Shown piece after piece: positions 25,660 to 33,947 of a DNA stretch of 64,000 bases. The position numbers and the translations under genes were made by a program. The notes beneath the pieces are model-generated. The model did no database searches. It was not told the DNA's origin and saw only the letters and a list, made by a program, of their open reading frames with translations. Location: the NCBI GenBank assembly GCA_021651055.1, contig JAJHOH010000001.1, forward strand, positions 2,666,001 through 2,730,000, written 5' to 3'. Source of the stretch: Candidatus Manganitrophus morganii (GTDB lineage: Bacteria > Nitrospirota > Nitrospiria > SBBL01 > Manganitrophaceae). Numbering within the stretch: position 1 is the stretch's first letter; the number at the start of each line of letters is the position of its first letter.

Positions 25660-27804
25660 TCAATCCCCGCCGGACACCGTCCTGAAGACCTGACCCTGAC
25701 CCGCGATCCAGCCGTTGTTCTGATCGAAGAAAAAGACCCGGCGCAGTTGGCTGGACGTCCCGCTTGTCTGCTGCCTCCAGCTTGCTCCTCCGTCACCGCT
25801 GTGGAGAATCAGCCCGCCCCACCCCGCCATCCAAATGTCGGAGGGGGAGAGGAAGGCAAGACCGTAATAGGCGTTGGAGAAGTTCGACGCCGATCTCACC
25901 TGACGCCATGTTTGACCCCCGTCGGTTGTCTGCAGGGCATTGGCGCGGGCCGTTCCGTTTCCCCCGACCGCCCAGCCGATCGGCCCTGCCGAGCCGTCCG
26001 CGTTTCGGCTGAATTTAAGGTCAAAGAGACGGCCGTTTCCTTCGAGTTGTCCGCCGTTTTCGGCCTCATAGAGGTACCGCCACGTCTGCCCGCCGTCGGT
26101 GGTGTGCCCGAGCATCCGAAGCCAGCCGGTCGCGCACGGTTCGTCCGCCTCCGATCCGCCTCCGATCCAGACTTCGTTCGGGGAAATGACATCGACCGTA
26201 AAGAGATGGGGATTATAAGAAACCACGTCCGGCCGCGGCTGACCGGCCTGCGAATGTCCCGCCGGATAGGTGCACGGCACCGGAAGGGGGCGGACGGCGC
26301 TCGTCTGCGGGATGGCCCGCCAGGTCGCCCCGCCGTCGTCGGTTTTGAAAATGAATCCGAAGCGTCCGACGGTCCACCCATTCCGGGCGTCGGCAAACCC
26401 GACCTTGCGCAGGTAGACGCCGACCTTTTTGCTGCAATATTGTTCTGTGCTGTTCCAAGTCGTGCACCAGTCTTGATGGTCCCATGTTCCGTCTCCGTTG
26501 CGGTCTCCCCAGTAAACGCGATGCAGATGTTGCTCTACCCAGGTGGCGCCGCCGTCGGTCGTCTTAAAGATTGCCTCCGGCCAGCCGACCGCCCATCCGG
26601 TCCGGGCGTCGGTAAAGAAAACATCGTAGAAATCAATCGGCGCGGCGTCTGGCGAAGGCGATCCGTTGAAAACCAGGTTCTTCTGGAGTACCCAAGTGGC
26701 GCCGCCGTCGGTGGTGTGGGCGATCACCTCGTCGATTCCGACGGCCCATCCTTCGGAGGCGGAGACGAAGTGAACCCCGAAGAGATCGCCATTCACCCCG
26801 CTGCGCCGCCAACCGGCTCCGGGCGGCGGGGGAGGAGACGGCGAATTTGCCGTGATGGTGGCGGACGTTCTCCCGAGAGCCCCTCTGTTGTCGGCCACTT
26901 CGAGCGTGGCCGTGAACTCGCCGGTGCTCTCATACGTGTGGTTAATGACCGAGCCCTGTACGGAGGGAGAGCCGTCACCAAAAGTCCAAGTATAAGAGAG
27001 AATTGAACCGTCGGGGTCGGACGATCCTGCGGCGTCGAAGGTGACCGTGAGGGGGGCGATCCCGCTCGTCGCGGTGGTCGTGATCCGAGCGGTGGGAGCA
27101 ATGTTGTCGGCGCTCACCATGACCACCGTTGAATTGTTGATGCCGTTTTCCGCCGTCGCAGTGACGGTGGCGCTTCCGGCCGCCAGCGCCGTCGCCGATC
27201 CGCGCGGGTTGATCGATATGACCTCCGGAGCGCTGGAAGTCCATGTAAAGGTCACGCCGGGGATTTGTTTTCCATCGGCATCTTCCGCCGTTGCGACGAA
27301 CTGGGCCTGGTTGCCGACGAAGAGCGGCTGAGATGGGCCGGTCAGATCGATTGAGGCAACGGGAGGGAAAGGGGAGGGCGGCACGACGTTTAAGGTTGCG
27401 GGGTTGCTGGTTACCTCTCCAATGAAGGCGGTCAACGTCGTCGTCCCCTCTTTGAGTCCCTCCACGGAGCCGTCCGAAGAGACCCGCCCGACCGTCGGAT
27501 CGGCGATTTTCCAGGAGACCGCGATCCCCCTTATTGCTTCACCCGCTTCATCGAGGACGGTCGCCGCGAACGGCCGGATCTCTCCGACCAGAAGGGTCGC
27601 TTCCGTCGGGGCGATTTCTATCTTTGAGACAACCGACGGCTGTTTCGATCGGGAATCGGGCAGTTTGGGATTGGGTGAAGAGGTTGAGGCGCCGCTCCCG
27701 CAGGCGATGAGGAAGAGTGACAAGAAAAACGGCGCGAAGACCCGGAAAGAAGTGGTGAGTTTGAATAGAAACGAGATGAGACGGCGAGAGAAAACAGGGT
27801 TCAC
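25660..27804 (-). CDS. Lipoprotein with Ig-like, PKD and Ycf48-type seven-bladed propeller domains
   Basis: 714 residues. Lipobox LIACGS with Cys35. Two BIG2-type Ig domains (about 60-140 and 150-232), a PKD domain (about 236-320; FDAAGSSDPDGSILSYTWTFGDG), a Pro linker, then seven repeats of the W-(A/T/I)-(V/A)-G ... TTDGG(A/Q)TW type from about 335 to the end (EGWAVG, TGWAVG, NGWTVG, EVWIGG, IGWAVG, DIWMAG, NGWIAG). Seven repeats suit a complete beta-propeller like Ycf48/HCF136 and BNR proteins. An EF-like DRNGDGTWDHQD insert may bind calcium. It is an outer-surface or periplasmic binding protein; the ligand is unknown. Confidence 0.82.
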   Translation of the reverse strand: MNPVFSRRLISFLFKLTTSFRVFAPFFLSLFLIACGSGASTSSPNPKLPDSRSKQPSVVSKIEIAPTEATLLVGEIRPFAATVLDEAGEAIRGIAVSWKIADPTVGRVSSDGSVEGLKEGTTTLTAFIGEVTSNPATLNVVPPSPFPPVASIDLTGPSQPLFVGNQAQFVATAEDADGKQIPGVTFTWTSSAPEVISINPRGSATALAAGSATVTATAENGINNSTVVMVSADNIAPTARITTTATSGIAPLTVTFDAAGSSDPDGSILSYTWTFGDGSPSVQGSVINHTYESTGEFTATLEVADNRGALGRTSATITANSPSPPPPPGAGWRRSGVNGDLFGVHFVSASEGWAVGIDEVIAHTTDGGATWVLQKNLVFNGSPSPDAAPIDFYDVFFTDARTGWAVGWPEAIFKTTDGGATWVEQHLHRVYWGDRNGDGTWDHQDWCTTWNSTEQYCSKKVGVYLRKVGFADARNGWTVGRFGFIFKTDDGGATWRAIPQTSAVRPLPVPCTYPAGHSQAGQPRPDVVSYNPHLFTVDVISPNEVWIGGGSEADEPCATGWLRMLGHTTDGGQTWRYLYEAENGGQLEGNGRLFDLKFSRNADGSAGPIGWAVGGNGTARANALQTTDGGQTWRQVRSASNFSNAYYGLAFLSPSDIWMAGWGGLILHSGDGGASWRQQTSGTSSQLRRVFFFDQNNGWIAGQGQVFRTVSGGD

Positions 27805-27896
27805 AGTTTCTTTCTTACAGAAAGGTCTATTCCGATCGAATGATGGTTCACCCTCTTTCGGAACTACTCCGAGAGAGTAGCAAAGCCGATGCCATC

Positions 27897-27927
27897 CGCT
27901 AATTTCCGAATCATTCGGAAATTAGCG
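27897..27927. promoter_or_regulatory. Perfect 14-bp inverted repeat in a divergent intergenic region
   Basis: CGCTAATTTCCGAA and TTCGGAAATTAGCG pair around TCA, between the divergent starts of the lipoprotein gene (27804) and prmA (28036). The position suits an operator; a leader hairpin is the alternative. No U tract. Confidence 0.45.
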
Positions 27928-28035
27928 AAGGAGTGGCGCCTCGGTTACAACGGCCTGATTTTCTTTGCAGAATAAATGCAATGATTTTCCGGATCGGAAT
28001 GGAGCCTCCGCCCGGTTCCATGTTACAATCGCCCC

Positions 28036-28905
28036 ATGTCCACCGAAGGCGCCCATTGGCGAGAGATCACGGCGACCGTGCCGGCCGAGGATGAAGCGCG
28101 CGTTTCTGCCTTTCTCATTGAACAGGGAGCGGGTGGAGTATGGGTTGAATCGAATGGCTCCCAGGTGCATCTCCATGTTTTTTTCCCTCTCCAAGAGGGG
28201 GGAAGAGTCGACGCCGTCCGGAAAGGGCTTCGCCGACTGGTCTCGAAGGGGAAGGTCGCATTCCTCACCGCGCTCCGGCCGGAGGAGGCATGGCAAACCG
28301 CTTGGCAGAAGCATTCCGTCCCGGTTCAGCGGATCGGGAAACGTTTGTTGATCGGCGCGACATGGCATTTCCCCCTTGCGAACCGTTCCGGGCGAGAGGT
28401 TATTCGACTGACGCCGGGAATGGCTTTCGGAACCGGAACACACGCGACGACAAAAAGCTGTCTGATCCTCCTGGAAAAACGGCTCGGGGATGAGGAGCGG
28501 GGGAGGCTCCTCGATATCGGGACGGGGAGCGGCATCCTGGCGATTGCCGGGGCGAAATTGGGCGCGATTGGAGTGACGGCGGTCGAGGTCGATCCGGTCG
28601 CTCTCGCCGTGGCCAGAGAAAATGCGCGGATCAATGGGGTGGCTTCCAAAATCGTTTTCCGCGAGATGCTTCCTTCCCGTTCCCGCTATCGGTGGGTCGT
28701 TGCCAATGTCACGGCGCCGGTCTTGATCGCGTTCTCTGAAGCCGTGACCGATCGGGTCGGCCCGGGAGGAACGCTGATTCTCTCCGGAATACTGGCATCG
28801 GAATGGCGCGGCGTGTTTCTCCGATATCGCGAGCGCTTTACCCTGGTTCGAAGAATACAAAGGGGAGAATGGATCACCCTTCTTCTGGAAAAGAAAAAAA
28901 AATAG
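28036..28905 (+). CDS. prmA: Ribosomal protein L11 methyltransferase
   Basis: 289 residues, usual length. The N-terminal substrate-recognition domain (about 1-90) is followed by a linker and a class I methyltransferase domain: GMAFGTGTHATTKSC (substrate loop of PrmA), motif I LDIGTGSGILAIAGAKLGA, VEVDPVA, and the NVTAPVL segment replacing the NPPY motif, as in PrmA. It trimethylates L11 at Lys and N-terminal amines. The next gene, an rRNA pseudouridine synthase, overlaps it by 37 bases. Confidence 0.9.
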   Translation: MSTEGAHWREITATVPAEDEARVSAFLIEQGAGGVWVESNGSQVHLHVFFPLQEGGRVDAVRKGLRRLVSKGKVAFLTALRPEEAWQTAWQKHSVPVQRIGKRLLIGATWHFPLANRSGREVIRLTPGMAFGTGTHATTKSCLILLEKRLGDEERGRLLDIGTGSGILAIAGAKLGAIGVTAVEVDPVALAVARENARINGVASKIVFREMLPSRSRYRWVVANVTAPVLIAFSEAVTDRVGPGGTLILSGILASEWRGVFLRYRERFTLVRRIQRGEWITLLLEKKKK

Positions 28906-29714
28906 CGAAAAGGGGTCGCCCCGGCTCTCCGGGACGCCCGCTGGAGCGAAAGGTGAGTCTGGGGCGCGCCCTCTCGAAGCTCGGTTTTACCTCGCGCAGC
29001 CAGGCGCGGCCGCTGATCGAATCGGGGCGGGTCTCCGTGAATGGGCGATTGATTCGAAATCCGGAGGTCCGCGTCGATCCCGATCGGGAGGTGATCCGGG
29101 TGGATGGGCAAATCATCCGCTCTGCGGCCCCGGTTTATCTGATGATGCACAAGCCGAAAGGGGTGGTGACGACCCGTTCGGATGAAAGGGAAAGGAAAAC
29201 CGTCTATGATCTCCTTGGAAAAGATGAACAGTGGCTCTTCCCGGTCGGTCGTCTCGATAAAGAGACCTCCGGACTGTTGCTCCTGACCAATGATACGCAG
29301 TGGGGAAATCGAATCACGGCGCCGGAATCAAAAGTTTCCAAGATCTACCATGTGAAGCTGAACAGGCAGATCTCAGAGAACGATTTGGAGCGGCTTCGGT
29401 CGGGTGTCGTTCTTGAGGAGGGGCAAACCGCCCCCGCGGAAGCGACCCGCCTGAGGCAGGCTGAAGGTAAGGAGTGTATTTCGCTGGCCCTCCGGGAGGG
29501 GCGAAACCGCCAGGTGCGCCGGATGTGCGAGGCGCTCGGCTATCAGGTTGAAGATCTCATCCGGGTCCGAATCGGCGATCTGGCATTGGGAGATCTCCCG
29601 ACGGGGGGGCATCGACCGTTGACCCCGGCGGAGGTCCGGCGGTTCGCGGCTCCTTCCAAAACAAACCGCTTTAAAAAAGACGCGTCGCTTCCCGATCTAT
29701 CATTAGATCGATGA
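28869..29714 (+). CDS. rRNA pseudouridine synthase, RluB/RsuA family
   Basis: 281 residues from ATG 28869, behind AAGGGGAGA inside the end of prmA; an upstream in-frame codon at 28803 would lie deep in prmA. The N-terminal S4 RNA-binding domain (about 28-85; LSKLGFTSRSQARPLIESGRVSVNG) precedes the catalytic domain, with the active Asp in GRLDKETSGLLLLTND and the RsuA-family end LREGRNRQVRRMCEALG. RluB acts on 23S rRNA U2605 and RsuA on 16S rRNA U516; length and motifs favour RluB. Pairing with prmA suggests a translation-apparatus modification operon. Confidence 0.88.
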   Translation: MDHPSSGKEKKIAKRGRPGSPGRPLERKVSLGRALSKLGFTSRSQARPLIESGRVSVNGRLIRNPEVRVDPDREVIRVDGQIIRSAAPVYLMMHKPKGVVTTRSDERERKTVYDLLGKDEQWLFPVGRLDKETSGLLLLTNDTQWGNRITAPESKVSKIYHVKLNRQISENDLERLRSGVVLEEGQTAPAEATRLRQAEGKECISLALREGRNRQVRRMCEALGYQVEDLIRVRIGDLALGDLPTGGHRPLTPAEVRRFAAPSKTNRFKKDASLPDLSLDR

Positions 29715-29760
29715 GGGCGACGCGCCTTGATCGTTCAGGAGAATCTTTCAGAATCCCCCC

Positions 29761-30540
29761 TCAGGTTCTTACCGGCCGGTCGTAATAACCGCGCCGCGAG
29801 AATCCGAGATGTCCTCCCCAGACAGCGGCCCCGAGAGACAAGAGCGCCGTGATGAAGAACCACCATGCTGCGGCGGCACCAAACTTCGCGGTTGTTTCGC
29901 CAGCCTCCGCCGCTTGCTGCTTCATCTGCTCGGGATTGCCGAGTTGATCGACGGCGCTTTCCGCCTGTTCCCGCGACATCTGGGTGGTATTCATCAGGTT
30001 TTGAATCATCGACTCACGGTCCATCTCCGCTCCGCCACCTGCACCGCGTCCCACGTTTTGATCCCCCTGTCCCATTTGTGAGGCGGCCCCTTGTGCGCCT
30101 GCCTGGACACCCTGCCCGACCACGCCCATGAGACCCCCAAGGGCCGTGCCGACCCCCATCGTGGCGATCCAAATAAAGAAGATCAGCGAGAGCGACCAGA
30201 CGAGGGCGCCCTGGAGGGAACCTTCACCCCGTTCAGGAATCGACGTGTAGCGGCCCGCGACCCAGGCACCGATAAAAACAGAGATGATCGACGAGAGAAT
30301 CGTCCAAATTCCGGCCCCGATGCCGATCGCGGCTCCGGAAGTTTGTCCCTCTGCGCCGACCATGCTTAATCCGATGGCGACACCGAGTGTGTTGAGTAAG
30401 ATCTGCGTCACCGTAGCGATAAAAAACCCGGCAATCACCGCACCCCACCCGATTCGACTCACCGGATAGAGGGAAGATTCTCTCGTTGTTGGATAAGGCT
30501 CTCTATACGGCTCCCTGACTCCTTCACGTTCCATTTCCAT
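29761..30540 (-). CDS. Glycine-rich multi-span membrane protein
   Basis: 259 residues from ATG 30540, which follows AGGAGG; a TTG 24 bases upstream overlaps that site. It has four hydrophobic spans: about 25-48 (GWGAVIAGFFIATVTQILLN), 60-80, 98-125 and 222-245. A Gly/Ala/Gln-rich loop with DRESMIQNLMNTTQMSREQAESAV separates the last span. The layout fits unnamed YrzE-like membrane proteins annotated in some genomes as PhnA-like. No catalytic motif. It is on the minus strand convergent with the pseudouridine synthase, with a 204-base gap upstream of it to the next minus gene. Confidence 0.6.
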   Translation of the reverse strand: MEMEREGVREPYREPYPTTRESSLYPVSRIGWGAVIAGFFIATVTQILLNTLGVAIGLSMVGAEGQTSGAAIGIGAGIWTILSSIISVFIGAWVAGRYTSIPERGEGSLQGALVWSLSLIFFIWIATMGVGTALGGLMGVVGQGVQAGAQGAASQMGQGDQNVGRGAGGGAEMDRESMIQNLMNTTQMSREQAESAVDQLGNPEQMKQQAAEAGETTAKFGAAAAWWFFITALLSLGAAVWGGHLGFSRRGYYDRPVRT

Positions 30541-30743
30541 TATGAACCTCCTCTTCCTCGACAATAAATTGCTGCTATTGAAAAAGGAAAAATGGATTTG
30601 TAATACCCCTATATAAGATTTTGCAAAAAGGGTGCCTCTAAGGAAGTGAAGGGGATGATGGAGTCTGAAGGCAATGTGGTAGACCGGGCCAGAATGCGCC
30701 CGCCTGGATGGGAAGGATCACGTCAGATTCGGTATTTCTCCTC

Positions 30744-31721
30744 TTACGAATGTGTTTTTTTTGCACGTGGAGAGAGAGAATAGAAGAGGTTGGCTTTCTT
30801 GAGCATCGGGATGGCGGCATTGCGGACGGGGATTCCTCCGCGGGTCATGCCTCGTTCTCGACCGTGGTGCGCATGGCCGTGAACGACAAGATCGGCTCCC
30901 GCTTCGTCGATCGCTTTTCCCAAGAGATAGCTCCCCAAGAAGGGGAAGACCTCGGCGCGCTCGCCGGCAAGGGTCTCTCGGATCGGCGCATAATGGAGAA
31001 GCGCAATTTTGAGATCGGTCTCCAAGGAGAGGAGGGTTTCCTTCAACCGGCTGGACACCTTTTCGGTATGGGCGATAAAATGTTTCATCTCCGGCTCGCC
31101 GAAGACGGTCCCGCAGGCCCCCTCGAATCCCCCCGCGAACCCCTTCGTCCCGGCGATGCCGATCGACAGCTCCCGGCAGTGAACCACGGTGGAATCTCCT
31201 TCCAAGACCGTGACCCCGGCTTCTTCCAACAGTCGATGGACCTCTTTGACTTGATTGCAGTGATAATCGTGGTTCCCTAAAACGGCGACGATCGGGATCC
31301 GGAGTTCTTTTAAGTCTTCGACGAGGACGGCGGCTTCTTTAGCGGTTCCCGTGTCGGTCAAATCGCCGGCCAAAAGGAGAAGATCGGCCTCTCCCTCCAG
31401 CTTCTGGAAGTGAGAACGAAGCTTCCCGCGTGAGAGCGCGTCGTAGTGAAGGTCGCCCGCTGCCGCGATCCTCACATAGGGGCCTTCCGGTGGGGGGGCT
31501 TCCGGCGGGATCGGCGGGGTGAGCTCGCTGATGACCTCAAAATCGGGCAATTGCCGCTGAACGACCGTTCGCGCGTACTCTCCTTTCTCCGGAGAGGAGA
31601 CCTCTCCATAGAGAATGATCCGCTTCCCCTCGATCTGGACCCGGACGTTCAGAATGCCGACATGGGGGTCGGTCGCAAGGGTCTGCCTGATTTTTTCCCG
31701 GAGATAATGATCTTCTGTCAT
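30744..31721 (-). CDS. BON domain-metallophosphoesterase fusion
   Basis: 325 residues. Residues 5-68 form a BON domain (IRQTLATDPHV, NVRVQIEGKRIILYGEVSS), which usually binds phospholipid or partner proteins in the envelope. A Pro-rich linker (PPIPPEAPPPEGP) leads to a calcineurin-like phosphoesterase with all metal motifs: GDLHYD, AGDLTD, LGNHDYH and GHAHHG. No signal peptide precedes the BON domain, so a cytoplasmic location is likely, which is unusual for BON. The substrate is unknown. The nucleotidyltransferase gene ends 12 bases upstream on the same strand, so they are probably co-transcribed. Confidence 0.85.
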   Translation of the reverse strand: MTEDHYLREKIRQTLATDPHVGILNVRVQIEGKRIILYGEVSSPEKGEYARTVVQRQLPDFEVISELTPPIPPEAPPPEGPYVRIAAAGDLHYDALSRGKLRSHFQKLEGEADLLLLAGDLTDTGTAKEAAVLVEDLKELRIPIVAVLGNHDYHCNQVKEVHRLLEEAGVTVLEGDSTVVHCRELSIGIAGTKGFAGGFEGACGTVFGEPEMKHFIAHTEKVSSRLKETLLSLETDLKIALLHYAPIRETLAGERAEVFPFLGSYLLGKAIDEAGADLVVHGHAHHGRERGMTRGGIPVRNAAIPMLKKANLFYSLSPRAKKTHS

Positions 31722-31733
31722 CGCTTCCTCAAA

Positions 31734-32351
31734 TCATTCAAGATAGGTATGCAAGATGTCCAAGACGGCGCGATCGGGGACCGGCAGATCGATTGATTGC
31801 GCATAGAAGAGAAGACCCAAGACCCGGCGGGGTCCATGTTTGGCGCGCCGTTTTAAATAGTCCCAATCGATCTTTCCGGATTTGATTACATCGAGGGCGT
31901 CGAACCAGTGGTGTGGGCCGAACTCTTCCGTGGCCAGGCTCTTCATGACGATGAGATCTTCGGCGGGAAGAATCGGAATTCGCTTTCCCATAAAATCGAT
32001 CGGCGTCGCCCTTCGAAAGGTCTCGTCATCGAGATAAATATTTCCCGCCGATTTAAAAATGATATCGATGGGAACGTCGTCTTTCTTGGCTTTGTAGAGC
32101 CATTTCGGGTCGGTCATCTCGGTCTTAAACCCGATCTGGTCCAGGGCGCTGAGCAGCCGCTCGGCATGCTCCGGCCGCACGAAGATATCGATATCTTTTG
32201 TCCGTCGCTCCCTTCCCAAACATTTGGCGGCAAGGCCTCCTCCAAACACATAAGGTATTTGGGTTCGTTCCTGCACTAGGATGAGATCATCCAGCACGCT
32301 TTGGATGTCGTCATCTTCGATTAATTTGCGTGGGGATGGTTCTGTTTGCAT
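31734..32351 (-). CDS. AbiEii-like nucleotidyltransferase
   Basis: 205 residues from ATG 32351, after GGGAG; a TTG 14 codons upstream is less likely. The nucleotidyltransferase core is GGGLAAKCLGRERRTKDIDIFV (read in two parts, GG-x-A and TKDIDIF, about residues 37-60), with the paired metal-binding Asp-x-Asp, then the IPILPAEDLIVMK region typical of the DUF1814/AbiEii and related families. AbiEii is a toxin that works with AbiEi; no AbiEi-like antitoxin is next to it, so a toxin role is not supported. It is likely translated with the phosphoesterase gene behind it. Confidence 0.7.
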   Translation of the reverse strand: MQTEPSPRKLIEDDDIQSVLDDLILVQERTQIPYVFGGGLAAKCLGRERRTKDIDIFVRPEHAERLLSALDQIGFKTEMTDPKWLYKAKKDDVPIDIIFKSAGNIYLDDETFRRATPIDFMGKRIPILPAEDLIVMKSLATEEFGPHHWFDALDVIKSGKIDWDYLKRRAKHGPRRVLGLLFYAQSIDLPVPDRAVLDILHTYLE

Positions 32352-32492
32352 GGAAAATACTCCCGGGTGGAAAAGAGGCTTGGCGACGCGCAACTCAGAA
32401 AAAAATCGAGAAGGACGAACGCATATTGATTATAACATGGTGAGTTAACGGGGAGGAAGAGGGGCGGTTCAAGCAAACGATCCACGGTTGCA

Positions 32493-32521
32493 TTGACACT
32501 TCCCGCAAAGGTTTGTAGACT
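32493..32521 (+). promoter_or_regulatory. Promoter of the methylcitrate operon
   Basis: TTGACA at 32493-32498 and TAGACT at 32516-32521 with the optimal 17-base spacer, 31 bases before the start of the prpD-like gene. Confidence 0.6.
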
Positions 32522-32552
32522 AAAACCATCGAAAATAAAACAAGGAGGAGCG

Positions 32553-33947
32553 ATGGCCCACACCGCCCATCCCAAAGTCGATTCCACGTTGGCAGAGCGG
32601 CTCGCGCGTTTTAGCCGCGAATTATCTTACCGCCATCTGCCGCCGGAAGTGATTCATGAGGTGAAGCGCCGCCTGATCGACACGCTCGGCTGCGCCTTCG
32701 GCGGCTGGAAAGACCCCCCGGCGAAGATCGCACGCAAGGTGACCCGGTCGGTCCGGTTCCGAGAAGGTGCCACGCTCCTCGGGGAGGCGCATCGAACGAC
32801 GGAGGACCTTGCCGCCTTCGCCAACGGCACCGCCGTCCGCTATCTCGACTATAACGACACTTACCTGTCCAAGGAGCCGGCCCACCCGAGCGACAACATT
32901 CCGGCCGCTCTGGCTGCGGCCGAGGCCGCGGGGCGGGGCGGAAAGGCGCTGATCGAGGCGATCGTCCTCGGCTACGAGATTCAATGCCGTCTCTGTGACG
33001 CCGCCGCCCTTCGTCCGCGGGGATGGGATCATGTGACCTACGGGGCCTTCTCCAGCGCGCTGGTGGCGACCAAGCTCTGGAGACTGACAGAGGCAAAGAC
33101 GATCCACGCCGTCGGCCTGGCCGGCACGCCCAATCAGGCGCTCCGCCAGACGCGGGTCGGGGAGATCTCGATGTGGAAGGCGGCGGCCTTCGCCAATGCG
33201 GCGCGCAACGGGCTTTTCGCCGTGGAGCTCGCCCGGCTGGGGATGACCGGTCCGGCGCCGATCTTCGAGGGAGAGAAAGGTTTCATGCGGATTGTTTCGG
33301 GCGAGTTCGACCTCCCGCCGCTCCATCCGTCCGGTCCGTTCAAGATCATGGAAACGTACATCAAATATTTCCCGGTGGAGTACCATGCCCAGAGCGCCGT
33401 CCAGGCGGCGCTTCTGCTGCGGGAGCGAATGGGAGGGGGGATCGATTCGATCGACGCGATCACAGTCCGCACCCCCGATATCTCTTATGAGATCATCGGG
33501 CGCGACCCGGAGAAGTGGCATCCGAAGACCCGGGAGACGGCCGATCACTCCCTTCCCTATTGTGTCGCGGTCGCTCTGATGGATGGAGAAGTGGGGCTTC
33601 GGCAGTTTGGACCGCGGCGTTTGATCGATCCGAAACTTCATCTCCTGATCCAGAAGGTGCGTGTCCTCTCCGACCCCGATCTCTCCGCCGCTTATCCCGG
33701 CGCCATTGCGAATATCGTCGAGATGGAGGCGGGGGGAAGACGCGAGATTGAGCGGGTCGACCACCCGAGAGGCCATCCGAAGAATCCGATGACCGACGCC
33801 GAGGTGGAGGAGAAATTCCGGCGGTTGGCCGGCCGGCTCCTTTCGAAAAGACAAATTGAAGGGGTGCTGGCCCGGATTTGGGCGTTGGAGAAGGTGAAAT
33901 CGATGGGGGAAATTTTAAACCTGCTGAAGGTGAGGGGGAAGGGATGA
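32553..33947 (+). CDS. prpD: MmgE/PrpD family protein, probable 2-methylcitrate dehydratase
   Basis: 464 residues from ATG 32553, set by AAGGAGGAG. Family motifs: RLIDTLGCAFGGW, YLDYNDTYLSKEPAHPSDN (about 88-106), GTPNQALRQTRVG, EKGFMRIVSG and EYHAQSAVQAAL. Its stop overlaps the start of the PEP-mutase/ICL-family gene (ATGA), which in turn overlaps the citrate synthase gene, giving the gene set for the 2-methylcitrate cycle: propionyl-CoA plus oxaloacetate to pyruvate plus succinate. Dehydration of 2-methylcitrate is therefore the likely reaction. PrpD and MmgE proteins need no Fe-S cluster. A second, lone member is at 19897. Confidence 0.8.
   Translation: MAHTAHPKVDSTLAERLARFSRELSYRHLPPEVIHEVKRRLIDTLGCAFGGWKDPPAKIARKVTRSVRFREGATLLGEAHRTTEDLAAFANGTAVRYLDYNDTYLSKEPAHPSDNIPAALAAAEAAGRGGKALIEAIVLGYEIQCRLCDAAALRPRGWDHVTYGAFSSALVATKLWRLTEAKTIHAVGLAGTPNQALRQTRVGEISMWKAAAFANAARNGLFAVELARLGMTGPAPIFEGEKGFMRIVSGEFDLPPLHPSGPFKIMETYIKYFPVEYHAQSAVQAALLLRERMGGGIDSIDAITVRTPDISYEIIGRDPEKWHPKTRETADHSLPYCVAVALMDGEVGLRQFGPRRLIDPKLHLLIQKVRVLSDPDLSAAYPGAIANIVEMEAGGRREIERVDHPRGHPKNPMTDAEVEEKFRRLAGRLLSKRQIEGVLARIWALEKVKSMGEILNLLKVRGKG

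Noticed and set aside
25747-27006. 419-aa plus-strand ORF
   Set aside because: Antisense to the propeller lipoprotein, whose seven WxxG...DGGxTW repeats are clearly real; the plus frame has no domain.
31734-32351. AbiE toxin-antitoxin system
   Set aside because: No AbiEi-like antitoxin gene is adjacent; the partner in the operon is a phosphoesterase.
32622-33854. 410-aa minus-strand ORF
   Set aside because: Antisense to the prpD gene, whose motifs and operon overlaps are clear.
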